From Pseudomonadota bacterium (GTDB lineage: Bacteria; Pseudomonadota; Gammaproteobacteria; Steroidobacterales; Steroidobacteraceae): a stretch of 64,000 nucleotides of DNA. The number at the start of each line of letters is the position of its first letter. Within the stretch, counting starts at the first letter, position 1. The stretch spans positions 133,241 through 197,240 of the forward strand of contig JAEYUC010000014.1 in NCBI GenBank assembly GCA_023433705.1, read 5' to 3'. The position numbers and the translations under genes are program-made. Positions 26,410-36,040 of this stretch are shown here, piece after piece. Under the pieces are notes generated by a model. The model was not told the DNA's origin. It did not search any database and saw only the letters and a program-made list of their open reading frames with translations.

Positions 26410-26504
26410 GGTGCCTGGCACGGAAATTCCGGGAGAAGCGGTGATCTCTCCCGCGATATTCCGTCCGTAGCGCCGCTTCTCCCGGAATTTCCGTGCCAGG
26501 CACC
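26410..26504. repeat. 95-bp palindromic element, perfect 32-bp arms (GTGCCTGGCAC type)
   Basis: Arms 26410-26441 and 26473-26504 are perfectly complementary over 32 bp around a 31-base spacer. Each arm starts GGTGCCTGGCACGGAAATT and ends GAGAAGCGG. It has the same layout as 2797-2890, though the sequences share only the GGTGCC(T/G)GG start. It lies 8 bases after the DUF2207 stop and could form a very strong terminator hairpin. Confidence 0.88.
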
Positions 26505-26656
26505 ATCTTCAATCGGGAAAAGTTCACGCTTTCTCCGGGCTCGGGGAACCCCCCGTTGCGTGCCGCCGGAAGCCGGGTAAGACTCGGGGCTCTTCAAAAC
26601 AACAAGCGGCCCGAAGCGCACGCAAGAGGCGCCGGGCCGACAACTTCGGGGACGAT

Positions 26657-26740
26657 GTGAAGCTCTCATTCCATCTGCCGGCGACTTTCGCCACCTTGTT
26701 CGTGCTCGCGGCCGGCCTGCTGCTCGGCTACATCCAGTAA
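26657..26740 (+). CDS. Candidate 27-aa single-helix membrane peptide
   Basis: A GTG at 26657 follows a GGGGAC ribosome-binding-like sequence and opens a 27-codon frame ending in TAA. The peptide is MKLSFHLP followed by a strongly hydrophobic stretch (ATFATLFVLAAGLLLGY) and IQ, consistent with one membrane helix. It is too short for standard gene calling. I recognise no family. It sits between the palindromic element and the gene at 26804. Confidence 0.4.
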   Translation: MKLSFHLPATFATLFVLAAGLLLGYIQ

Positions 26741-26803
26741 CCGCCTCCGCGGGAGCCGCGCCCCATTAGGCAAGGCGGCCCTCGTTGAGCCACACTGAGC
26801 GCG

Positions 26804-27769
26804 ATGTCGCGCACCAGTCTCCTCGTCGTTGGACTCGTGGCCGTCGCGGGCGCCGCCGTGCTGTTCGCCACTCGCCAGGAGCCGGCGGCCGTGGACGATG
26901 TCGCGGGCCGAGGGAACGCTGACGCGCAATCCACCACGATGCCGGCGTCCACGCGGGACGATGCAACCACTTCCCGGCCCGGGCCGTCCTCGGCCGCGAC
27001 GCCCCCGACCACCGCGATTCGCCTGCGGCCGCCCGATCCCATGGCCGCGAACTTCACCGCGACCGACGACCTCCTGGCGTTCGTGGAAGGCATCCACGAA
27101 TCGGCGCGGAGCGGCGACGGCGCGTCGGCCTATTACATGTTTCGCGCGCTGGACCGATGCCAGACCGAATTCGGAATGCGCTTCGGCGGTGGACGGCGCG
27201 AGCGTCCGCTCGACGAGGTCCTGGCCGACGAGAGCGTCGTGAGCCAGTTCGGCGACGCGGACCTGCGCAGGATCCATGGCCAGTGCCAGCGTCTGCGCGA
27301 ATCCGATCCCGCCCGGTTCGGTGCGCCGGACGAATGGCTGGCGAAGGCGGCGGACGCCGGTTACCCGCGCGCGCAGGCGGAATGGGCGCTGCGGCTCGTT
27401 AACGGCGCGACGGGCGCATCGGACGGGGAGGTGCTCGAGCAAGCCCGCGAGATGGCGCGCGCGGCCCTGGCGTCGAAGGATCCGGCGGTCTTCGTGCCGG
27501 TGAGCTCGGTGATCCGCGGACTTTCGGAGCAGGACGCGAACCGCGACGCGAGCTGGTTCGTCGCCGCCTGCCAGCGCGGCTTCGATTGCAGCCCCGGTTC
27601 CGAGATGACACGCATCGTTTGCCGCTTCGACACGAATTGCCAACCTTACGAGTCGAGTCTCGACCTGTTGCGGCGGCACTCCGGTGGCGAGTTCGAAACG
27701 ATCGAACGCGGTGCGCGCGCGATCAATGCGGCGATCGACGCCGGTCGTTTCGAAGAGCTTGGCTTGTAA
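26804..27769 (+). CDS. Membrane-anchored hypothetical protein (321 aa)
   Basis: An N-terminal hydrophobic segment (LLVVGLVAVAGAAVLFA) is a signal anchor or signal peptide, followed by a Thr/Ser/Pro/Ala-rich low-complexity spacer to about residue 80. The remaining 240 residues are helical and contain several cysteines (LDRCQTEF, HGQCQRL, VAACQRGFDCSP, IVCRFDTNCQP), probably disulfide-bonded in the periplasm. The region AKAADAGYPRAQAEWALRL resembles a single Sel1/TPR-like helical repeat. No family assignment is made. Confidence 0.66.
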   Translation: MSRTSLLVVGLVAVAGAAVLFATRQEPAAVDDVAGRGNADAQSTTMPASTRDDATTSRPGPSSAATPPTTAIRLRPPDPMAANFTATDDLLAFVEGIHESARSGDGASAYYMFRALDRCQTEFGMRFGGGRRERPLDEVLADESVVSQFGDADLRRIHGQCQRLRESDPARFGAPDEWLAKAADAGYPRAQAEWALRLVNGATGASDGEVLEQAREMARAALASKDPAVFVPVSSVIRGLSEQDANRDASWFVAACQRGFDCSPGSEMTRIVCRFDTNCQPYESSLDLLRRHSGGEFETIERGARAINAAIDAGRFEELGL

Positions 27770-27953
27770 CCCGCCCGGGTAGGAAAGCGCCGCACGCGCG
27801 TTCTCCCGCACGCGCGATACTCGCGGCGCCCGCGACTTGTTAGGGTGCGTCCACCTCGGAATGGCCGGCCCGACGAGTTCCCAACGAACTCCTCACAAGC
27901 TCATCACAGCCACTGAGTTTCCCGGAACGTTCTGGCCGGCCGTCCGGGGATCC

Positions 27954-28154
27954 TCATTTGCGGAACAGCCAGAGGATCACCGAAACCACGACGCTGACGA
28001 TCAGCATCGTGGTCAGCGGGAAGAAGAACTTCAACCCGGGGCGGTCAACGACGAAATCGCCGGGCAGCCGGAACAGCGGCAGCTTCGAAAGCGGCTTCCA
28101 CGCCAGTCCGACGATCACGACCAGCACTCCGATGACGACGAGCGTGCGGTTCAT
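27954..28154 (-). CDS. DUF2905 family small membrane protein
   Basis: A 66-residue protein with two membrane helices: LVVIGVLVVIVGLAWKPL at the N-terminus and a C-terminal PLTTMLIVSVVVSVILWLF. Between them, KLPLFRLPGDFVVDRPG is the conserved DUF2905 loop. The function is unknown. The ATG at 28154 gives the normal family length; a longer open frame upstream adds only non-conserved sequence. It is divergent from the GH5 gene. Confidence 0.85.
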   Translation of the reverse strand: MNRTLVVIGVLVVIVGLAWKPLSKLPLFRLPGDFVVDRPGLKFFFPLTTMLIVSVVVSVILWLFRK

Positions 28155-28279
28155 GGAGACATTGTGCCTCGGCGTCGCGGACATGAAAGCCGCCGGCGGC
28201 GCGATGAGCCTGCATTCGCGGCATTGACCCACACCAGGCCCAACGGCCCGTTTCCGCAACCCGGTCTCACGCGTGGTGT

Positions 28280-28295
28280 CGGGTGCTGGCACCCG
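28280..28295. repeat. Short hairpin upstream of the GH5 gene
   Basis: CGGGTGC and GCACCCG are perfect arms with a two-base loop, ending 16 bases before the GH5 start codon. Its sequence recalls the GTGCC-type repeats. It may affect translation; no Shine-Dalgarno is visible between it and the ATG. Confidence 0.35.
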
Positions 28296-29599
28296 GCTAG
28301 ACTCGGCGCCCATGAGAAAAACAATCCTCGCCTCCCTGGCGCTCGTCCTCGTCACGATCCTGCCCGCCGGGTTCGCGGCCGCCACCGACAAACAGTCCGG
28401 GTTCGTGGTCGTGAAGGAGCGGCAATTCCTGCTCGACGGCAAGCCTTACTACTTCGCGGGCGCGAACATGTGGTACGGCATGTATCTCGGCTCGCCCGGC
28501 AAGACGGGCAATCGCGCGCGTCTCACGAAGGAGCTCGAGCTGCTCGCGGCGCATGGCGTCGACAACCTGCGCGTGTTGGCCATCTCGGAGGCCAGCACGC
28601 TCAAACGCGCCGTGACGCCCGCCGTCATGCAGCAACCGGTAGAATTCGACGAGACGCTGTGGCAAGGCCTGGATTTCCTGCTCGCCGAGATGGCGAAGCG
28701 CGACATGAAGGCCGTGCTCTATCTCAACAACTTCTGGCAGTGGTCAGGCGGCATGTCGCAATACGTCGCCTGGTTCGGCGGCAAACCGGTCTCCGTGATC
28801 GATCCGGATCTCACCGGCGACTGGAATGCGTTCATGGACAACTCCGCCGCGTTTTATCGCTCGCGACGCGCGCAGGAAGCGTTCCGCTCCGCCATCGCCA
28901 GGCTGCTCGCCCGCAAGAACACCGTGAACGGCCGGATCTACCGCGACGACCCGACGATCATGTCCTGGCAGCTCGCGAACGAACCGCGGCCGGGCAGCGA
29001 CGCGCACGCGAAGCCACACTTCGACGCATTCGTGAAATGGGTGGACGAGACGGCCGGTTACATCAAGAAACTCGCGCCGAAGCAGCTCGTGAGCACGGGC
29101 AACGAAGGGTGGATGGGTACGGCGGGCGATCGCGAGCTCTTCACGAAATCGCACGCGACGAAGAACGTCGACTACCTGACCTATCACATGTGGGCGCCCA
29201 ACTGGGGCTGGTTCAACCCGAAGGACGCCGCCGGCACGCACGAGGCCGCGTGGCGCAAGATGCAGGAATACCTCGACTGGCACATCGATGAAGCGAACAG
29301 GATGGGCAAGCCCATCGTGCTCGAGGAGTTCGGCATCAACCGCGACGACGGCGCATTTTCACCTGAAGCGGCCACCACGTGGCGCGACAGGTTCTACGGC
29401 CAGATCTTCATGCTGGTGGCGCGCCGCGCCGCGGCCGGCGACGCGATCGCGGGATCGAACTACTGGGCCTGGGGCGGCGCGGGCCGCACTTCGAACGCGG
29501 ACTTCATGTGGAAGGCTGGCGACGATTTCGTCGGCGATCCGCCGCAGGAGCCGCAGGGACTCTACTGCGTGTTCGATTCCGACGAGTCGACCAACGGGA

Positions 29600-32110
<2,511 letters not shown>

Positions 32111-32219
32111 TCGGCTCCTCTCTCCACATGACAGTTTCGGCACCTGCTCCGATTACTGAGGGCGCGGAGTGTGCGGCGGATCACACTGCTCCCGGAGCCG
32201 GCATAAGTAGAGTGAAGCG

Positions 32220-32417
32220 ATGCCGATTCCGGAACAGCCGACCGCGCCACGGAACGAGCGTCGAGCGATGCCCCGGCACCTGCGCGACGGCGAACACGAT
32301 TCCGAGCAGATGGCCCTGGCGGGAGGCGAGGATCCGGCGTCCTCTCGTTCCGGAACCTGGTTGCTATGGGTGTCGCTCGTGGCGCTCGGCGCCGCCGCCG
32401 CGTGGTGGTGGGCCTGA
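32220..32417 (+). CDS. Small hypothetical protein with C-terminal membrane helix (65 aa)
   Basis: The ATG at 32220 follows GAGTGAAG. The first 45 residues are polar and charged; the last 20 (WLLWVSLVALGAAAAWWWA) form a single membrane helix, so this would be a tail-anchored protein. No family is recognised. It is divergent from the hybrid kinase and converges on the SMP-30-like gene. Confidence 0.5.
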   Translation: MPIPEQPTAPRNERRAMPRHLRDGEHDSEQMALAGGEDPASSRSGTWLLWVSLVALGAAAAWWWA

Positions 32418-32423
32418 CGAACG

Positions 32424-32454
32424 AAAACGGGGCGCCGCTCGCGCAACGCCCCGT
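32424..32454 (-). terminator. Terminator of the SMP-30-like gene
   Basis: ACGGGGCG (32427-32434) and CGCCCCGT (32447-32454) form an 8-bp stem. On the minus strand the stem is followed by TTTT, fitting the end of the gene at 32484-33332. Confidence 0.65.
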
Positions 32455-32483
32455 CCCGATCCCGCCGGACTCCGACTAACTGT

Positions 32484-33332
32484 TCACTCGACCTTGAACG
32501 CGATGACCGTGTTCTTGAAGAAGGTCGGCACGTATACCGTCTTCGTGGCCGGGTCCCAACCGATGTCGGCCGTGCTGGTCTTGACGGCCTTCCCGTCGAA
32601 CAGCAGTTGTTTGTCGCCGTTCGCCGGTACGTACCAGATGGCGCCAGCCCACGCCGAGACGAGGAAGTCGTCGCCGCCGACGTTCTCGAGCCCGTCGACG
32701 CCGCCCGGCATGTCCTTCGCGAGCACGGTGAGCGACTTGTCCTTCTCCACGCGGTTGAGCGCATTGTCGTCGAGCACGTGGAGAGCGCCGTCGTGAACGA
32801 ACAGGCCGTTCGGTCCCTTGAGTACCTTCTCATCGAGAAACACAGAAGGCTTGCCGCCCTTCACGACCCAGACCTTGCGGCCCTTCGAGTCGGACACGTA
32901 CAGCGTGCCCTTGTCGTTCACGATGTCGTTGAGCTGGACGCCCTCGGGGATCGCGATTTTCTCCCTGGTCTTTCCCGCGTCGATGTCGATGACCCACACG
33001 CCGCCGATGTCGGGCACGTATAACAACTGGCCGTCATCCGATTGCGCTATGCCTTTCGGCGCATCGAGGCCGGTGATCCACTCGGCCGCGATGACCTTGC
33101 CATCGAGGCCAACCTTGGCGATCGACCCCTTGCCGTCCGCCCCCCACGGTTCACCATCGATGTTCGAGACGTAGAGCACCTTGCGCTTCGCGTCGAAACG
33201 CACGCCTTCCGGCACCTTGAGCGTCGCGTCCGTTTCCCAGAGCTTCGTGAGCTTGTGAGTGTCGTTTTCCGCGTGGGCTTGAGCGGCGGCCATGATCGCC
33301 AGTGCGCCCAGGGCGGCGAGTATTTTCTTCAT
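32484..33332 (-). CDS. Periplasmic SMP-30/gluconolactonase-like beta-propeller protein
   Basis: A 282-residue protein with a signal peptide (ILAALGALAIMAAAQAHA). The body is a run of beta-propeller blades with repeated Asp-containing loops (LYVSNIDG, LYVPDIGGVWVIDID, LYVSDSKGRKVWVV, GLFVHDGALHVLD), as in SMP-30/gluconolactonase/LRE-like proteins. These bind Ca2+ or other divalent ions and often hydrolyse lactones, but many secreted members have no known substrate. A terminator on the minus strand lies 30 bases downstream. Confidence 0.85.
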   Translation of the reverse strand: MKKILAALGALAIMAAAQAHAENDTHKLTKLWETDATLKVPEGVRFDAKRKVLYVSNIDGEPWGADGKGSIAKVGLDGKVIAAEWITGLDAPKGIAQSDDGQLLYVPDIGGVWVIDIDAGKTREKIAIPEGVQLNDIVNDKGTLYVSDSKGRKVWVVKGGKPSVFLDEKVLKGPNGLFVHDGALHVLDDNALNRVEKDKSLTVLAKDMPGGVDGLENVGGDDFLVSAWAGAIWYVPANGDKQLLFDGKAVKTSTADIGWDPATKTVYVPTFFKNTVIAFKVE

Positions 33333-33414
33333 GCGAACACGTCCTTGGTGGAAGGGACGGGGAGTATAGTCGCGCCGCTTTGCGGGTCGCCACCCGCCTG
33401 ACTATGCTGCGCGC

Positions 33415-34029
33415 ATGCCCGTCACGACATTGTTTCCCACTCAGGTATACACCGCGAATCTCGCGCGCGGCGCATCGGACCTCAATTCACGGCTGCTGCG
33501 CGAATGCCGCCAGCTTTCGATCGAGGATCGCGGCGGCCGCGCCTGGTCGGTCACTAACTATCCGGGCGGGTACACGTCCTACAACTCGCTGGCGCGCATG
33601 CACCAGATGTCGCCGACCTTCGCCGCGCTCGAAAAGCGCATCGACGTCCACGTGCGCAAGTTCGCGCGCGCGCTCGACTTCGACCTCGCGGGCCGCAAGC
33701 TCTCGATGACCGACTGCTGGGTGAACGTGATGACGCGCCAGGTCGTGCACGGGCTGCACCTGCATCCGCTGGCGACGGTGAGCGGCACCTACTACGTGCG
33801 CACGCCGCGCGGCTGTTCGGGCCTCAAATTCGAGGATCCGCGGCTCGACCGCTTCATGGCCGCGCCGCCGCGCAAGACGCGCGCGCGCCGCGAGAACAAG
33901 TCCTGGGTGACGATTCCCGCGGAGCAGGGCCGGCTCGTGTTGTTCGAGAGCTGGCTGCGGCACGAGGTCGCGCCGAACCCGACCGAGGCCGAGCGCATCA
34001 GCGTTTCGTTCAACTATTCTTGGTTCTGA
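33415..34029 (+). CDS. Putative 2OG-Fe(II) oxygenase (TIGR02466-type)
   Basis: A 204-residue cytoplasmic protein with a jelly-roll oxygenase layout. The iron-binding set is visible: HLHP in VVHGLHLHPLATVSGTYYV, and the distal His in FESWLRHEVAPN, followed by the 2-oxoglutarate-binding Arg in ERISVSFNYSWF. The N-terminal LFPTQVY and the TYYV...GLKFEDPR arrangement match the TIGR02466 family of uncharacterised oxygenases. The substrate is unknown. It converges with the rhomboid gene. Confidence 0.88.
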   Translation: MPVTTLFPTQVYTANLARGASDLNSRLLRECRQLSIEDRGGRAWSVTNYPGGYTSYNSLARMHQMSPTFAALEKRIDVHVRKFARALDFDLAGRKLSMTDCWVNVMTRQVVHGLHLHPLATVSGTYYVRTPRGCSGLKFEDPRLDRFMAAPPRKTRARRENKSWVTIPAEQGRLVLFESWLRHEVAPNPTEAERISVSFNYSWF

Positions 34030-34042
34030 GCCGCGGGAGTAG

Positions 34043-34657
34043 TCAGGCCAGCGCCTGCTGAACCTGCGCGATGGCGCGGCTCCATGCGCCGGGATCCGTC
34101 AACGTGACGAAGACCAGGCCGGTCAATGCGCCGTCGAGATGCGCGTCGTGATTGATGCGCCCGCGCCCGCTCTTCGATGCCCACCACGTGTAGGCGAGAT
34201 AGCCGAACGCGAACAACACCGCGGGGACCGGTAGCGCGAAGTACAGGTACAGGATCTGTGTCGGGTAATAGAGGATGTACGCGAACAACACGCCGAGGAT
34301 CGCGCCCGACGCGCCGAGCGAGGCGTAGTCGGGATTGTTGCGGTGTTTGTAGACGGTGCCGAGGCTGCTGATCACGAGCGCCACGAAGTACAGCAACGCG
34401 AAGCGCACCGATCCGATCGTGAATTCGAGCATGGGCCCGAAGAAATACAGCGTCAGCCCGTTGAACAGCAGGTGGGTGAAATCCGCGTGCACGAAGCCGC
34501 ACGCGACCACCGGGAAATAGTCGCCCTTGCGCACCGTGTAGTAAGGCCGCAGCAGGCAGCGTTCGACGATGCGCGGCGCGACCTTCAGGCCGAGCACGCT
34601 GACCGCGACCGTGACGATCAGGATGGTGTACGAGACGGGCGCCAGCGCGAATTCCAT
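34043..34657 (-). CDS. Rhomboid family intramembrane serine protease
   Basis: A 204-residue, about six-helix membrane protein. Catalytic Ser117 is in LGASGAILG and the catalytic His (about 173) in NHDAHLDGALTG; HLLFNGLTLYFFG supplies the conserved His/Asn of helix 2. These motifs fit ordinary rhomboids more closely than the rhombosortase subgroup. It would cleave membrane helices of substrate proteins at the outer face of the inner membrane. It lies 4 bases downstream of the alpha/beta hydrolase gene and is probably cotranscribed with it. Confidence 0.92.
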   Translation of the reverse strand: MEFALAPVSYTILIVTVAVSVLGLKVAPRIVERCLLRPYYTVRKGDYFPVVACGFVHADFTHLLFNGLTLYFFGPMLEFTIGSVRFALLYFVALVISSLGTVYKHRNNPDYASLGASGAILGVLFAYILYYPTQILYLYFALPVPAVLFAFGYLAYTWWASKSGRGRINHDAHLDGALTGLVFVTLTDPGAWSRAIAQVQQALA

Positions 34658-34661
34658 GTGG

Positions 34662-35519
34662 TTACCTCGCCTTCGTCAGGCCCCGGTCCTCGAGCCATTC
34701 GGCGAGCCGCGCCGGCCAGTTTCGGATGCTCACGTACTTGGAGCGCTGTCCCATGTTGAAGGCGTGTTTTCCCTGCGCGTAGATGTGCGCCTCGATGGGC
34801 GCGCCGGCCGCGTGGTATTTGCCCGTCAGATCGAACATGACTTTCGCGACGTATTCGTCGTCGGCCGCGCCGAGCAGGAACAGCGGCGGGGCATCGCGCG
34901 GTATTTCTTTCGGAATACCGAGGGGACCGGGATAGATGAGGATCTGGAAATCCGGCCGTGCGCTCACACGCTCGACCGGGTCCGCGGACGACGCATTTCC
35001 ATCGACGGGTGGATAGGCGACCAGCGCCGCGACTTCTCCGCCGGCCGACCAGCCCATCACGCCGATGCGGCCCGGATCGATGCCCCACTCGCCGGCGCGG
35101 GCGCGCACGGTGCGCATCGCGCGGCGGATGTCCTCGGCGGTGTTGTCGAAGGTGTAGTTGGACCCCGGCTCGCGGAACAACCGGTACTTCAGCGCGAACG
35201 CGGTGACACCGAGACTTGCCAGGTACTGCGCCGGCTCCACGCCTTCGGGGTCGAACACGAGCTCCCGATGTCCGCCGCCCGCCGCGACTATGACCGCGGC
35301 GCCCGTCGCCTTGTCTGCGGGCGGCGCGAATACGGTCAGCGAAGGATTGTGGATGTTCTTGTACCACCAGTCCTTGTGCTGCTCGGGTTCGTTGCGGCGC
35401 GACTCGAAACCGGGCGCGCCGTTCTCCCAAAGCGGGATGACTTGCTGCGAGTGCGCAATGTTGCAGAGCAGGACGGCGAGAAGCGGCGCGGCGAGACGCG
35501 CGGGTCGTGTCTGGGGCAT
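34662..35519 (-). CDS. Secreted alpha/beta hydrolase (esterase/lipase type)
   Basis: A 285-residue enzyme with an N-terminal signal peptide (LAAPLLAVLLCNIAHSQ). The fold is clear: VIVAAGGGHREL for the oxyanion region, nucleophile Ser in IGVMGWSAGGEV, acid in LLGAADDEYV and His in AQGKHAFNMG. It resembles acetyl-xylan esterase/BD-FAE-type hydrolases, so a carbohydrate ester is a reasonable substrate. The ATG at 35519 lacks a clear ribosome binding site, and the terminator of the upstream RNA lies only about 28 bases before it, so expression may depend on read-through. Confidence 0.86.
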   Translation of the reverse strand: MPQTRPARLAAPLLAVLLCNIAHSQQVIPLWENGAPGFESRRNEPEQHKDWWYKNIHNPSLTVFAPPADKATGAAVIVAAGGGHRELVFDPEGVEPAQYLASLGVTAFALKYRLFREPGSNYTFDNTAEDIRRAMRTVRARAGEWGIDPGRIGVMGWSAGGEVAALVAYPPVDGNASSADPVERVSARPDFQILIYPGPLGIPKEIPRDAPPLFLLGAADDEYVAKVMFDLTGKYHAAGAPIEAHIYAQGKHAFNMGQRSKYVSIRNWPARLAEWLEDRGLTKAR

Positions 35520-35546
35520 GGGCGCGCACGATGCCACATCCGGGCC

Positions 35547-35573
35547 AAAAAAAAGCCCCGCAATGCGGGGCTT
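35547..35573 (-). terminator. Intrinsic terminator of the structured RNA
   Basis: AAGCCCCGC (35553-35561) and GCGGGGCTT (35565-35573) form a 9-bp stem with a three-base loop. On the minus strand it is followed by eight T residues (35554 down to 35547). Confidence 0.92.
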
Positions 35574-35923
35574 GTTAGTTGGTCGTCGTCGACTTAGGTC
35601 CATCGCTGTCAGCCGATCGTGTCGGTTACACGGACTGAAAACAATTTCGGCTGGGACGTTGGCGACCTTTCGGTCTCCGGCTAAACCTCTAAGCCCGCGT
35701 GTTTCTTCACGCTTTAGTCGACCCCGGCAGTAGTTGAAAACTAAGCAGCTACCGCCTGTACCCGTGCCCGTGAGCAAGTCCTGAGTTTCTTCTCAAAAAA
35801 CCGTTGTGTCCTCCGCGCATCATTTCTTTGATGCATTGCGAGTCACCTTTCGAGCGTCTCGTCCGATGCCCCGTTTCAGTGCCTTGAATCAGCTACTTAG
35901 CGGGAGTTCCGGAACTACACGGC
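35547..35923 (-). ncRNA. Long structured non-coding RNA, family not recognised (about 375 nt)
   Basis: Lower in G+C than its surroundings and with no credible reading frame, this stretch runs from a promoter (35928-35955) to a strong terminator. On the minus strand three hairpins carry the same six-base loop AAGAAA: 35817-35834 (stem GCATCA/TGATGC), 35782-35795 (TGAG/CTCA) and 35697-35712 (GCGTG/CACGC). A GAAA tetraloop hairpin lies at 35664-35675, and longer pairings (CAGCCGA/TCGGCTG; GGCGGTAG/CTACTGCC; GTCGACT/AGTCGAC) enclose them. Size suggests tmRNA or RNase P RNA, but the tmRNA tRNA-like ends and tag and the RNase P core motifs are missing. A long leader of the hydrolase gene is the alternative. 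Confidence 0.7.
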
Positions 35924-35927
35924 CCGA

Positions 35928-35955
35928 ATGATACGCCGAATTCGTTTCGCCACAA
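35928..35955 (-). promoter_or_regulatory. Promoter of the structured RNA
   Basis: On the minus strand, TTGTGG (35955-35950) and TATCAT (35933-35928) are separated by 16 bases, a good sigma70 match in this GC-rich genome. Transcription would start near 35923-35921 with GGGCCG or CC. Confidence 0.65.
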
Positions 35956-36040
35956 TGTCTCAACCGCACGACATCAGCTTTCTTTCAGAGTATCGGCACC
36001 GATCGTGTGGGCTGGATGTGAACGGCCGCGCAAATGCGCG

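Noticed and set aside
34043..34657. Rhombosortase partner for the GlyGly-CTERM protein
   Set aside because: Active-site segments (LGASGAILG, NHDAHLDGALTG) fit ordinary rhomboid proteases more closely than the rhombosortase subgroup, and the genes are not adjacent.
35547..35923. tmRNA or RNase P RNA
   Set aside because: No tRNA-like GGTTCRA arm or terminal CCA and no tag reading frame starting with Ala-Asn-Asp; no GAGGAAAGTCC or ACAGAA core motifs of RNase P RNA on either strand.
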